64,000 bases of DNA from Roseiflexus sp. (GTDB taxonomy: Bacteria > Chloroflexota > Chloroflexia > Chloroflexales > Roseiflexaceae). The stretch covers positions 1-64,000 of the forward strand of contig JANXAL010000023.1 in the NCBI GenBank assembly GCA_025062325.1, written 5' to 3'. The number at the start of each line of letters is the position of its first letter. Position 1 is the first letter of the stretch. Of the stretch, positions 16,780 through 26,023 are shown piece by piece. The notes under the pieces are model-generated. The model saw nothing but the letters and a program-made list of their open reading frames with translations. It ran no database searches and was not told the origin of the DNA. The translations under genes were made by a program, and so were the position numbers.

Positions 16780-17167
16780 TCAAGTATGGGCTTTTTAGGG
16801 TGCGAAGCGGGTTTACCGCATCTTGACACTCGTTTTCCCCTCATCCCCCCTACCCTCTTCTCCCACCCCCCTGCCTCCCCTTACAAGTGTAGAGTTTTTA
16901 GGGTGCGACGGAAGTTTGCCGCGTCCTGACGCCCTGTTTCCCCTCATCCCCCTACCCCCTTCTCCCACAAGGGGAGAAGGGGGTAGGGGGCGTCCCGCTG
17001 CCTGAAACGGGCAATGCAACACGAGGGGGCGCCGGAAAAATCTACCCTTGTGAGCCCCGCCTCCCCCGCATGCGGGGGGTTGGGGAGAGAAGGGGGAGTT
17101 TGCGCATCCTGACGCCCAAAACGAGCGATGCAACGAAAGGGCGTGCCGAAAAATCTCCACTTGTGAG
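16780..17167 (-). mobile_element. MITE-like element carrying a second element inside it
   Basis: The outer element has its right arm at 16780 (TCAAGTATGGGCTTTTTAGG) and its left arm ending at 17167 (CGAAAAATCTCCACTTGTGAG). Its core is interrupted by the inner copy at 16881-17057. Without the insert the outer element is about 200 bp, like the copy at 7087. The rest of 16658-17317 has no gene. Confidence 0.7.
16881..17057 (-). mobile_element. Inner MITE-like element, 177-178 bp
   Basis: Ends TTACAAGTGTAGAG and CTACCCTTGTGAG. GCCTCCCC occurs on both sides (16873-16880 and 17059-17066), an 8-bp direct repeat that points to insertion into the outer element. The length equals that of the copy at 6691. 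Confidence 0.7.
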
Positions 17168-17317
17168 TTCTAACCCTCAGTGGCGTGGCATAAATTGACA
17201 GGACTTGCCGTATGCGCTGCCCGCCGCAGATACCAATCCTCTTGCCCCTTGTCTCACGCCTCCTCTGCACGCTAGGCGTTCTTGTGGTAGGATTCTCCCA
17301 ACTGAGTGAGGACAACT

Positions 17318-18361
17318 ATGCATCTAGCAATTGTCGGCGCAGGTATGGCCGGTCTGAGCGCAGCGCGCGAACTCCTTCAGCGACGCCCTGATCTGTCCAT
17401 TACGATATATGAGAAGAGTCGCGGCTTTGGCGGGCGCGTGGCGACGCGTCGTCGTAATGGGTTTGTGTTCGATCACGGTGCGCAGGTCATCAAGGCGCCG
17501 GATGCGAACATAGAACGCCTGTTGCACGCCGAACTCTCAACCGAAGAGTTGCGCCGCATCGAGAAGCCGGTGTATGTCCTCCATGCTGATAACACGATTG
17601 CTGAGGGTGATCCTGCGCTCAATGCCGAACCCTCGTGGTTCTATGCCAGCGGTCTCAACCGATTGGGGAAACTGCTGGCTGCTGGGCTTGATGTGCGTCT
17701 GGGAGTCCGCATTGCTTCGCTGCGCCGTGAGGAGGGAACGGCGCGCTGGATGCTGTTTGACCTGAACGGCGCGCATGTCGGAACCGCCGACGCGGTGCTG
17801 CTGACGCCGCCAGCCCCGCAAACAGCAGAAATCCTGGCAACGAGCGATTTCGACCCGGGATTGCGCGATGCGCTGGTTCGGGAGCTGATCCATGTACCAT
17901 ATCGACGCTGCCTGACGCTGACGCTGGCGTATGACCGACCGATCGAGCGTCCGTTCTATGCGCTGGTCAATGTGGATCGGCAGCATCCGATGGCATGGCT
18001 GGCGCTCGAACACACGAAGGGAACAGAACGCTGCCCATCCGGGCACAGCCTGTTGATCGCCCAGTTAGCCGGGCATTTCAGCGTCCAACAGTGGGACGCG
18101 CCAGCCGATGAACTGGCGGCTGCCGTGGTTGAGATCGTCAGCATAGTGCTTGGCGAGGATCTCAGCCGACCCTTGTGGTACGATCGTCAGGGATGGCGGT
18201 ATGCCCTGCCAGACGGAATTGCACGTGCCTCCGTACTGAATACAATGCAGACCGGGCTTTTCTTTGCAGGCGACTACATCGCAGGATTGGGACGCATTCA
18301 TCTGGCGATCAAGAGCGGTTGGGAAGTTGCCGATGCTATCGAAGCCTGGCTCACACGATAG
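17318..18361 (+). CDS. FAD-dependent amine-oxidase/renalase-like oxidoreductase
   Basis: 347 residues. The N-terminal dinucleotide-binding motif IVGAGMAGLSAARELLQ and the second signature GRVATRR place it among renalase-like NAD(P)/FAD proteins; the C-terminus ends with GLFFAGDYIAGLGRIHLAIKSG, the FAD-binding GD box. Homologues oxidise isomeric NAD(P)H or amines; the substrate here is unknown. ATG 17318 was chosen (GAGG upstream) over GTG 17306. ccdA follows after 9 bp, so the two are probably co-transcribed. Confidence 0.82.
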   Translation: MHLAIVGAGMAGLSAARELLQRRPDLSITIYEKSRGFGGRVATRRRNGFVFDHGAQVIKAPDANIERLLHAELSTEELRRIEKPVYVLHADNTIAEGDPALNAEPSWFYASGLNRLGKLLAAGLDVRLGVRIASLRREEGTARWMLFDLNGAHVGTADAVLLTPPAPQTAEILATSDFDPGLRDALVRELIHVPYRRCLTLTLAYDRPIERPFYALVNVDRQHPMAWLALEHTKGTERCPSGHSLLIAQLAGHFSVQQWDAPADELAAAVVEIVSIVLGEDLSRPLWYDRQGWRYALPDGIARASVLNTMQTGLFFAGDYIAGLGRIHLAIKSGWEVADAIEAWLTR

Positions 18362-18370
18362 GAGTCATCG

Positions 18371-19288
18371 ATGTCTGTTCAAAACACCAATCCGGCGACT
18401 GCGCCGTCCGAGGCGCGGTTTCCCTGGCGCGCATTGTTCATTGGTCTCAGCATTGCGCTGGCGCTGGCGGCGATCGCCATTCTGAGCCAGGAGAGCAGCA
18501 GTCCGGTCGCGCCGCGCGGCGCCAGCATGCTCATCCTGGCGCCAGCTGCGTTTCTTGCTGGCGTGTTCAGTTTTCTCTCACCCTGCACCTTGCCGATCCT
18601 GCCCGCCTATTTCGCCTTTACCTTCCAGGCGCAACGCGAGCGGATCGTGATGATGACCGTCGCCTTCTTCCTGGGGCTGGCAACAACTATGGTGCTTCTT
18701 GGCGCCACGGCGACAGCGCTCAGTCAACTGCTGTTTCGCAACCTCGAGACGCTGACATTCATTGGCGGGCTAATCATTGTCGCCTTTGGCATTCTCAGCA
18801 TGCTGGGAAAGGGGTTTGGCGGCATCCAGATCCTGTCGCGCCCCTCGGCAAGCTTTGCAGGCTCATATTTGTACGGCGCCACCTTTGCGCTTGGATGGAC
18901 AGCGTGCGTGGGTCCGATCCTTGGGGCGCTGCTCACGCTGCTGGCGACACAGGGCATCGCCGTTTTGCAAGGTGCAGTGTTGTCGTTCATCTATGCGCTT
19001 GGTCTGGGCGCCCCGTTGATCGTTGTGGCGACGTTTTTCAGCCGCCTCGGTCCCGGCTCACCTTTCTGGAAAGCGTTGCGCGGGCGCGGGTTCAGCCTGA
19101 GCATCGGCAGGTATCAGCTGCACCTGCACACAACTAGCCTGATCAGCGGAGCGCTGCTGGTGATCATGGGGCTGCTGCTGGCAACCGGGCAACTGACGGC
19201 ACTGAGCGAGTGGGCGCAGCGCACGCCGCTGGCGCAGTGGGCGCTTAGCCTTGAACAGTGGGTGCAACGCTTGTTCTTCGGGCAGTAG
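18371..19288 (+). CDS. ccdA: CcdA/DsbD-family transmembrane thiol-disulfide transporter
   Basis: 305 residues with about seven membrane helices. Two conserved cysteines, Cys72 in FLSPCTLPILPAY and Cys179 in GWTACVGPILGALL, are the electron-carrying pair of the CcdA family, which passes reductant from thioredoxin across the membrane for cytochrome c maturation or extracytoplasmic disulfide reduction. The extra helix near the N-terminus (about 20-38) and the roughly 60-residue loop between the last helices exceed the minimal CcdA. It starts 9 bp after the oxidoreductase. Confidence 0.88.
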   Translation: MSVQNTNPATAPSEARFPWRALFIGLSIALALAAIAILSQESSSPVAPRGASMLILAPAAFLAGVFSFLSPCTLPILPAYFAFTFQAQRERIVMMTVAFFLGLATTMVLLGATATALSQLLFRNLETLTFIGGLIIVAFGILSMLGKGFGGIQILSRPSASFAGSYLYGATFALGWTACVGPILGALLTLLATQGIAVLQGAVLSFIYALGLGAPLIVVATFFSRLGPGSPFWKALRGRGFSLSIGRYQLHLHTTSLISGALLVIMGLLLATGQLTALSEWAQRTPLAQWALSLEQWVQRLFFGQ

Positions 19289-19310
19289 AGCAGAACGAAG
19301 GGATTTTTTG

Positions 19311-19733
19311 ATGAAAGATCAGCCTGACGCGGCGGGGTGCGTCGTCTACCGCTACGACGAACGTGGGCAGCCGCTCATTCTGTTGATCCATGACCAGTAC
19401 GGCAAGTGGACGCTGCCTAAAGGGCACCTCGACGATGGCGAGAGCGTGGAAGCGGCGGCGGTACGCGAGGTGCATGAAGAGACCGGGATGACCGGTGAGT
19501 TAGGGGCATTTGTTGGAACCATCGTCTACCAGGTGTCAAAGAAAGGCAAACCCTACCAAAAGCGCGTTGACTTCTTCCTGATGCGCGCCGATGGCAGGGA
19601 CGCCGTACCACAGGCTGCAGAAGGAATCAGCGCTGTCGCTTGGTTTTCCCCCGATGAGGCGCAGATGCGCGCCGGATATGATCAGATCCGCGACATCATC
19701 GCCCGTGCAACAGAGATGATTCCTCCGCCATAA
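19311..19733 (+). CDS. Nudix hydrolase
   Basis: 140 residues. A complete Nudix box runs from Gly38 to Met60: G-x5-E44-x7-R52-E-V-x-E-E57-x-G, which binds the metal and hydrolyses nucleoside diphosphate-linked compounds. WTLPKGHLDDGES is typical of the diadenosine polyphosphate/MutT-like branch. The ATG at 19311 has GAAGGGA upstream; longer in-frame starts overlap ccdA and lack support. Substrate cannot be assigned. Confidence 0.88.
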   Translation: MKDQPDAAGCVVYRYDERGQPLILLIHDQYGKWTLPKGHLDDGESVEAAAVREVHEETGMTGELGAFVGTIVYQVSKKGKPYQKRVDFFLMRADGRDAVPQAAEGISAVAWFSPDEAQMRAGYDQIRDIIARATEMIPPP

Positions 19734-19748
19734 CTCCTGGTCACGCTG

Positions 19749-20303
19749 TTATAACCGCGGCGGCACGACTCCCACCTGGTTCTGGTATTTGCCCGCCTTG
19801 TCGGCATATGACACAAGTGGCGGTTCATCGCTTTCAATAAATAAGACCTGCGCGATTCCTTCGTTGGCGTATATACGCGCTGGCAAGGGCGTCGTATTTG
19901 AGATTTCGATTGTCACATACCCGCACCACTCCGGCTCGAGCGGCGTCACATTCACGATGATGCCGCAGCGAGCGATGGTGCTTTTCCCCAATACGATGCA
20001 GAGCACATTGCGGGGAATGCGGAAGTATTCGACTGAGCGCGCGAGGACGAATGAGTTCGGCGGAATATCGCAGTAGTCGCCGCGAATATCGACGAACGAA
20101 CGCGGATCGAAGTGTTTGGGGTCCACCAGGGTGTTGAAGACATTGGTGAAGACCTTGAACTCATCGGCGACGCGCATATCGTAGCCATAGGATGAGAGAC
20201 CATACGAAATAATGCCGTCGCGCACCTGCTCGGCGACAAATGGCTCGATCATGCCATATTCGAGCGCCATTGTCTTGATCCAGCGGTCGGACTTGATTGT
20301 CAC
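19749..20303 (-). CDS. dcd: dCTP deaminase
   Basis: 184 residues, close to the bacterial norm. SSYGYDMRV, the nucleotide-binding [11 protein letters not shown] and [16 protein letters not shown] with the catalytic Glu, then [10 protein letters not shown], are the signature stretches of Dcd. It converts dCTP to dUTP for thymidylate synthesis. The start is the GTG at 20303, since AAGGAGGAG lies between it and an earlier in-frame GTG at 20321. It is convergent with the Nudix gene. Confidence 0.95.
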   Translation of the reverse strand: MTIKSDRWIKTMALEYGMIEPFVAEQVRDGIISYGLSSYGYDMRVADEFKVFTNVFNTLVDPKHFDPRSFVDIRGDYCDIPPNSFVLARSVEYFRIPRNVLCIVLGKSTIARCGIIVNVTPLEPEWCGYVTIEISNTTPLPARIYANEGIAQVLFIESDEPPLVSYADKAGKYQNQVGVVPPRL

Positions 20304-20524
20304 AACGACTCCTCCTTGCACGAACAGTCTGCCGGCGGTGCTGTGCCGTCAGCAGTCGTATGGATGCGGCATTATACCAGAGGTTCGCAACTCTGCTCTA
20401 CGCCCCTCTGTCGCACTGAGAATGCTCGAGACGTTCGAAGAGCCGGGTGCGATGGTAATCCGCTGTTTATTGAACTGTCGTATAATCAGACGGTGAGGAT
20501 AATCGTCTGGGGACATTACTGCCG
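20304..20524. other. Intergenic region with -10 candidate
   Basis: TATAAT at 20481-20486 (plus strand) lacks a recognisable -35. It may serve the DICT-domain gene or the small frame at 20525. Confidence 0.3.
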
Positions 20525-20653
20525 ATGCCGCAGCTAGCACCGATAACACACCCGCTGGCCAATACACTGTCAAGCGCTGACGCCTTTCACCCGTTGTTTT
20601 CGCCGTCCACGATCGACGTACCCGACCAGGAGACGTTCGTCCTATGCAACTAA
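20525..20653 (+). CDS. Possible 42-residue leader peptide upstream of the DICT gene
   Basis: A short frame beginning MPQLAPITHPLANTL, whose stop overlaps the start of the next gene by 10 nt (ATGCAACTAA). The overlap would allow translational coupling. No ribosome site is obvious and no homology is recognised, so this is speculative. Confidence 0.25.
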   Translation: MPQLAPITHPLANTLSSADAFHPLFSPSTIDVPDQETFVLCN

Positions 20654-21246
20654 CCCATCCGTCCACGCTCGATCATTATATCGGCGCGTTCAGCGCCTTC
20701 AGCTTCGCGTCATTCTTCCAGGAGCAGAGGAAAACCCTGCATAGCCGCAGGATGATGTTGGCATTGAGTTACCTGATTGAAGACCACGCTGCCGCGTCGC
20801 CGGAAACCTGTCTGATTGCAGCGTTTCAGCGCTTCTCGCACTACCGTCGGCAACTGCACCGCTATCGCCGCTTCGCTTCGCGGCTATCACGAGTGTTTGT
20901 ACTGGGGTTTCCCGACGAAGCCCCGCCCCAACTTCCAGACGTCACCACGATTGCGCTGAAAGCAGAGTGGCCCCTAGTGCACGAATGGGTGGTGATCGCC
21001 TGGGGACCGACGATCGCTGCCGCATTGGTTGCGTCTGACGAGGAACAGTGTGCGCCTTACTGTCTATCTCGCCGCTTTCAGGCGATCTGGACGACGAGCA
21101 GCGCCCAGATTGAGCCGATGGTTACAGCGTTCTACCACGCTCTTGGGCAACCAGCGCCGGTCTTTACGCGCGACATGCCGGCCACACAGCGCACGACGGT
21201 TGCCATGCAAAAAGATCTGACTGCGCGATTACGCGCAATCAGGTAG
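20644..21246 (+). CDS. DICT sensory-domain protein
   Basis: 200 residues. The middle and C-terminal parts (ALKAEWPLVHEWVVIAWGPTI, ALVASDEE, RRFQAIWTTSSAQIEPMV) resemble the DICT domain, a ligand- or light-linked sensory module found in cyanobacteria and Chloroflexota, usually attached to GGDEF, kinase or other output domains. Here it stands alone after a helical N-terminus rich in Arg/Tyr. The partner output is unknown. The nearest ribosome site (GGAG at 20629) is 11 nt upstream. Confidence 0.65.
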   Translation: MQLTHPSTLDHYIGAFSAFSFASFFQEQRKTLHSRRMMLALSYLIEDHAAASPETCLIAAFQRFSHYRRQLHRYRRFASRLSRVFVLGFPDEAPPQLPDVTTIALKAEWPLVHEWVVIAWGPTIAAALVASDEEQCAPYCLSRRFQAIWTTSSAQIEPMVTAFYHALGQPAPVFTRDMPATQRTTVAMQKDLTARLRAIR

Positions 21247-21279
21247 TGAGAGAATCCAGTCTGATGCGCCGCCGGGTTG

Positions 21280-21430
21280 TGCGCCTTCTGAACCCGCCCG
21301 CCCGGCGCCTGAAGTCGCGGGCTACGGCTGCAACGGACAACAGGGGGTTTTGCTCGAGATTCATCGGGGAGACTGCGAAGCCAGCCTGCACAGGCTGGCA
21401 ACCCCGACTATCGCGGGGTGGCGTCGGCTG
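21280..21430. repeat. Dispersed palindromic repeat, GCGGGCTACGG family
   Basis: CCCGCCCGGCGCCTGAAGTC and GCGGGCTACGGCTGCAAC, then AGCCTGCACAGGCTGGCAACC. The same blocks recur, inverted, near 26840-26925 and 34365-34430. Confidence 0.55.
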
Positions 21431-21499
21431 AGTCTGTCAAAGCCGATGCCACCGGTGCATCTGCAATGCTCTTTGTGGCGAGAGCGCCACAGAGTCCTG

Positions 21500-22150
21500 C
21501 TACCGATAGATCTCCCGATGGCGACTGCCGAACAGGAGTGCGATGCCGATGCCGATCAGCACTAGTGGCCACAGGATGCCAGCCAGGTGCGCCGCTGAGA
21601 CCATCAGCAGCAAGCCCATCGTGCCGAGCACCGCTGCTGGAACGAACATCCAGCGCATGCCCTGCGTGGTGCGCAGCAGCGCCAGAATTACGAACGTCGC
21701 CGCCAGCCCGAGGAACAGCACGCCGCCGACCGTCTGATCGGGCAGCACCTCGGAGGACACTGCGGTTGCCGCAAGACTGAGGAGCGCGCCTCCTGGAATA
21801 ATCGCCCACCAGCGAGAGCGGTTCATCAGGGCGATCGCCAGGAACCCCAGGCTCAGCACGCCAAGGAAGATGGCGCCTGTGAACCCCTCTGGCAGCCAGG
21901 GAAACAGTTCCTCAGCGCCAATCGTCAGCGCAATTCCCAACAGCGCGCCTGCAGGAATGGACGCCCACCAGTTTGCATCACTCTTCAGGAAGAAGTAGAG
22001 GAAAACAGCGCCGCCAGCGCCGAATGCCACAGCCCACATGAGCGCGCTCAAAAACCCCAGCATGCCAAAGTTCTGCAACAGGCTCAGCACCCCAAAGAGA
22101 ACGAGCAGAATGCCAATGATCAATGCATTCTTTGAAACCCGCGGTTCCAT
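21500..22150 (-). CDS. Polytopic membrane protein
   Basis: 216 residues, almost entirely hydrophobic with about seven or eight helices arranged as repeated pairs (SALMWAVAFGAGGAVFLYFF, then FTGAIFLGVLSLGFLAIALM, then VGGVLFLGLAATFVILALL). The repeats are linked by W-W-A/M-IPAGALL stretches, suggesting internal triplication. It ends in WPLVLIGIGIALLFGSRHR, like LiaF/DUF5668-type membrane domains. GAAAGGAGGG precedes the ATG. Confidence 0.8.
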   Translation of the reverse strand: MEPRVSKNALIIGILLVLFGVLSLLQNFGMLGFLSALMWAVAFGAGGAVFLYFFLKSDANWWASIPAGALLGIALTIGAEELFPWLPEGFTGAIFLGVLSLGFLAIALMNRSRWWAIIPGGALLSLAATAVSSEVLPDQTVGGVLFLGLAATFVILALLRTTQGMRWMFVPAAVLGTMGLLLMVSAAHLAGILWPLVLIGIGIALLFGSRHREIYR

Positions 22151-22577
22151 CGCACCCTCCTTTCACCGTGCGACCATTTTTGCCGCTTTCACCATAGCAC
22201 AAAGCGTTCTACGAATCATCCATCGAACAGCCGGAGTTGACTATGACTTTTGGCAGAGGCGGAACGATGCTTCTTCATTGTTCCCTGGTCAGGAGACATT
22301 TTACGTAAGCGATTCGTAACCTTAAGAGCTTGAAGCCGTCTCATCAAACGTGATATGGTCTCCATGCCTTTTTGACGAACATCCTGGTTCAGAAGCGCCT
22401 GCGATCTCCGCCTTTTTACCCAGAATGCGTAGTAGACAGGCAATTAACCATTGAAATCGAAAATATGCATTACGTTCCATTTCAGAACACTGCTATTCGC
22501 CGTTTCGCCGCTCCGCATTGCACTCCCGACCTCGACTTCTTCGCACATGGATGGCGCACGCTCGAGGAGAATGGTGT
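22151..22577. other. Intergenic region
   Basis: Divergent upstream sequences of the membrane protein and the peptidase gene. It is locally AT-richer than its surroundings (near 22300-22480), which may indicate old acquired DNA. No gene is supported. Confidence 0.35.
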
Positions 22578-24827
22578 ATGAATCCGAAATCGGTCACCCT
22601 GCTGGCGCTGGTTGTGCTGTTGTTCACAGCAACCGCTTGCACTGGCCCTCTACCCTCCGGTAGTCCGATGGTCACGCCCGATGTCGCGACGATCCAGAAG
22701 CCGACCGGATCGCCCCTCCCTACGATACCGCCGACTGTCATTCCCACCAGAGCACAGCCAACGGCGGCGCTAGCGACGGCGAAAGGGACCTATCTCATCA
22801 ACCAGCGCGCCACGAGCACACACAGCGCATTCGAGAGCGTCAATCTGGTGATCTACCGCGCAACGCTGACTGACGACCGACTGACCCTGCGCGTAGGGTT
22901 TCACAATGTCAGCGACGCGAGTTTTTATATTGCGGGGGGTCTCAGCGCCCGCGACATGCTCCTGGTCGATACTGCGGGCAATGAGTATGAGCCTATCGCA
23001 TTCAGTGACAACCTGAAAAACACCGATCCGCCAGGCGGCTTCTTGCCCGGTCAGGCAAACGTCGGCGATATTGCGTTTCCTGTGCCGACAGGACCGGCGC
23101 CCTACACGTTGCGCTGCCCGACCTACGAGCCGATGACATTCGAACTCAATCAACCAGCGCCTTCAGCAGCGCAATCGATACGTGAAGGAACATACCCGCT
23201 CGCAGTTGAGCTGTACAGCCGACGCAGCGAGCTCGTGCCGATCCGTCTGCGCCTGGACTCCGTCACGGTGACGCAGAAGGACGTAATCTTTCAGGTCTCC
23301 TTCATCAACACTCTTCGTCAGGGGTATGATCTCAAAGGGGTGAAGGGAAGCGACGCGCGTCTGCTCGATGCCGAGTTTGCAGCGTATGAGCCGATCCGTG
23401 TGAGCGACAATCTAACGGAGACTATCGCGCCGCCGAAAGGATGGCTGCCGGGACAGGCGCATGCCGGGCAGATTACGTTCCCGCGCCCGGAACGCATGGA
23501 AGAGATGCGGTTCATCTTCCCCGACTATGCCGCCGCCACGCTGCGTTTCGACGCATCCGGGCTGGCAGGCGCCGCCGTTACCTCGGCAGTCGGCGGGGCG
23601 CCGCCGCCAACCGCGACACCGACGGTGGAACAGGTCGCGCTGCGCGAACTGGAGAACCTGCTGGAACGGCAGGCGCAGGCGGTCACGACCGGCGACCTGA
23701 ACGCCTATCTGGCGACATTCGCCGAGGGTTTGCGCCAGGAACAGCAAACGATCTTCGAGCGACGCCGGAATGTCCCCTTGAGCGACTATCAGGTGAGCGT
23801 GTCGCCAGCGACGAGTTTGTGGCAGCCCGACGTGGAAAAGGGTCTCCTTCGTGACATCGATGTTGTCATCCGGTATCGGTTACGCGGCATACCGGAGGAC
23901 AATCCGCTCCAGCATCGGATGCGCGTCACCTTCGAGCGTCAGAATGGCGGCTGGGTCATCAGCAAGTACGAGCTGGAGAAACCGCTGCCGTTCTGGTGGA
24001 CCGGCGACGTGATTGTGCAGGAAACGCCGCACTTCCTGATCCTCGCCCGACCGGACGCTGGCGCCATCCTGGCGAAAGTGGCGCAGGAGTGCGAACAGGC
24101 ATACCGCGACATCCAGGCTGCCGGGCTTGAACCGGAGGCACGATTTGTGGCGTACTTCACAACGACGCAGGACGATTTCACGGCGCAAACCGGAATGGGA
24201 TCGCGCACCCTCGGCGTTGCGCTGTCGCTCTACGAACTGGTTGGCGATCAGATACAGACGCTGGGACGGGTATTTTACATCAACGGCAAGGCGTTCCAGG
24301 ATCAACCCAACGATAACGGACCCTTCGGACGGCTGGCGACCATCCGGCACGAACTGGTGCACCTGGCGCTGGCGCGCGAGACCCGGCCATTCACGCCGAT
24401 CTGGCTTGTCGAGGGCGCCGCGATGTACTACGCCGGGCAACTCCCGCCTGAACTCCGGCGCCGCCTGGTCGAAGACGGCAGGCTCGACTATCTGAGCCTG
24501 GAGCGACTCACCGGCGAAGAGAGCCTTGGCGCCTACGACTTCATTGGTCAGAGCGTCGGATATGAATACCTCTTCTCAGGTGAAACAGTACGCTACCTGA
24601 TCGAAACCTATGGCACAGATTCGTTTCGGGCATTCTACCGGTACTTCAGCCGTGTGCCGCCGGAGAAAATGATCGACCAGATGCCGTTGTTTTCAATCGG
24701 TTTCGGCTCGCAGTTCGGCAAACTCAGCCGGGAAGTGACCCCGGAGGCGCTAGCGAGCGTCTATGGGCTGACGATCGCGGACCTTGACGCAGCAGTCAAG
24801 CGATGGTTGCGGGAGCAGAAGCCATAA
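22578..24827 (+). CDS. Secreted lipoprotein with gluzincin (MA-type) peptidase domain
   Basis: 749 residues. A lipoprotein signal ends in FTATAC (Cys21). Two similar beta-sandwich repeats follow (about 65-190 and 200-335; each has LTLRVGFHNVS- or VIFQVSFINTL-like strands and FLPGQANVG/WLPGQAHAG). A helical NTF2-like region (about 355-470) comes next. The C-terminal third holds HELVH at 591-595 and Glu612 in WLVEGAAMYYAG, the zinc ligands of peptidase-MA-like gluzincins. It probably acts on the cell surface or in the medium. GAGGAGA precedes the ATG. The substrate is unknown. Confidence 0.82.
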   Translation: MNPKSVTLLALVVLLFTATACTGPLPSGSPMVTPDVATIQKPTGSPLPTIPPTVIPTRAQPTAALATAKGTYLINQRATSTHSAFESVNLVIYRATLTDDRLTLRVGFHNVSDASFYIAGGLSARDMLLVDTAGNEYEPIAFSDNLKNTDPPGGFLPGQANVGDIAFPVPTGPAPYTLRCPTYEPMTFELNQPAPSAAQSIREGTYPLAVELYSRRSELVPIRLRLDSVTVTQKDVIFQVSFINTLRQGYDLKGVKGSDARLLDAEFAAYEPIRVSDNLTETIAPPKGWLPGQAHAGQITFPRPERMEEMRFIFPDYAAATLRFDASGLAGAAVTSAVGGAPPPTATPTVEQVALRELENLLERQAQAVTTGDLNAYLATFAEGLRQEQQTIFERRRNVPLSDYQVSVSPATSLWQPDVEKGLLRDIDVVIRYRLRGIPEDNPLQHRMRVTFERQNGGWVISKYELEKPLPFWWTGDVIVQETPHFLILARPDAGAILAKVAQECEQAYRDIQAAGLEPEARFVAYFTTTQDDFTAQTGMGSRTLGVALSLYELVGDQIQTLGRVFYINGKAFQDQPNDNGPFGRLATIRHELVHLALARETRPFTPIWLVEGAAMYYAGQLPPELRRRLVEDGRLDYLSLERLTGEESLGAYDFIGQSVGYEYLFSGETVRYLIETYGTDSFRAFYRYFSRVPPEKMIDQMPLFSIGFGSQFGKLSREVTPEALASVYGLTIADLDAAVKRWLREQKP

Positions 24828-25090
24828 TGTGAAGCGCACTCCATTTCTGGCAAGAAACCATCACATTTGGAGATCAGATCTTCCCGAAAGTCATAGTCCA
24901 AGTCGGGTATCATAATTATGCAAGCAGCACAGGGAGGACTGCAACGGCGCAGGAGGTTCTCCCGTACAATGCCGTACCTGGCGGCGAGTCCCCATCGTTT
25001 CTGTTCTCGTTCCTCCCACCCCCGCACGGCTAATGGCGCCTTCTATACAATGCAGCGCGGTTGCAGTCCGCCTCGAAGGAGGTAGTGACC

Positions 25091-25807
25091 ATGGCAACCT
25101 GGCTCGAACGATACCGCAAAGGCCAACACGAACAGGTCTGGAACGAAATGATGGCGGCTGGCGAGCGGATTCGCAACGAGCCGCTCTTCTCCGACGCGCT
25201 GGCGGTTGCGCGCGAGACCATGCGGCGCGCCAGAGACAATATCGAGATTCTGAGGGCGCGTCTCGAGCGTATCGGCTATCGCTTCGCCTACCCGGATGAA
25301 GCGGTCAGGCCGCCGCGTCCTGACGTGCATCGCTGCATCGAAGAACTCGAGCGCCGCGTTGGACCGATGCCGCTCGCCCTGCGTGCGTGGTACGAGATTG
25401 TTGGATCGGTTAACTTCATCGGATACCACCCACAGTGGGACGAGTCTGCCTATACTGACCCGCTGGTGGTCGACCCAATCGATATGGCGCTTGAAGAATA
25501 CAGCATCTGGCGCGAGGCGTGCCGCGAATTCGGCAGAGAGGCGATGGGACCCTTCCACGCGCCGCTGGCGCCGGATTACTACCACAAGGCCGACATTGTC
25601 AGCGCTCCTCATCGGTCAGTGGTTGTCTACCGGATCATTCTGCCGAACCCGGCAGCTGATGCGCTGGTGCGCGATGAGCCGCACCACACGACCTTCGTCA
25701 ACTACCTGCGCACCTGTTTCCGCTGGGGCGGCTTCCCCGGCTTCGAGTACGCCGACGAGCGCCCCGCCGATCTGGAGCATCTGGTGAAGGGGTTGAAGGC
25801 AATCTAG
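25091..25807 (+). CDS. Conserved hypothetical protein, SMI1/KNR4-like
   Basis: 238 residues, soluble. VHRCIEELERRVGPMPLALR followed by AWYEIVGSVNFIGYHP looks like the start of an SMI1/KNR4 (SUKH) fold, a family often found in immunity proteins of toxin systems. The match is by eye only. No toxin gene is adjacent. AAGGAGGTAGTGACC precedes the ATG. Confidence 0.6.
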   Translation: MATWLERYRKGQHEQVWNEMMAAGERIRNEPLFSDALAVARETMRRARDNIEILRARLERIGYRFAYPDEAVRPPRPDVHRCIEELERRVGPMPLALRAWYEIVGSVNFIGYHPQWDESAYTDPLVVDPIDMALEEYSIWREACREFGREAMGPFHAPLAPDYYHKADIVSAPHRSVVVYRIILPNPAADALVRDEPHHTTFVNYLRTCFRWGGFPGFEYADERPADLEHLVKGLKAI

Positions 25808-25822
25808 GCGTTGAAGGTGCGG

Positions 25823-25905
25823 GGGTGAAAGGTAGGGGCGCACCGCTGGTGCGCCCTCGCGTGGGAAGGAGTAGGGGCACACCGCTGGTGCGCCCCTGCG
25901 TGTTA
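25823..25905. repeat. Two tandem hairpins GGGCGCACC-GCT-GGTGCGCCC
   Basis: Perfect stem 25836-25844/25848-25856 and a near-identical second copy at about 25875-25893. They lie just after the stop at 25807 and could act as transcript ends. Similar GGGGCGC hairpins follow the TRAP gene near 58760-58880. Confidence 0.55.
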
Positions 25906-26023
25906 TTAGACGTCATCCGTTGAACATCCCCGATCCTCGAGGTCTCTGCCGGGCAACCGTCTCTGCTGGAGAATACCGCTGGCAGCGTAGTTCCCGTTTA
26001 CTCGGGCAATCCCTCACCCTCCC

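Noticed and set aside
22216-22443. 75-codon minus-strand frame as transposase remnant
   Set aside because: Basic composition is suggestive, but no DDE, HTH or other motif can be named and no ribosome site is present.
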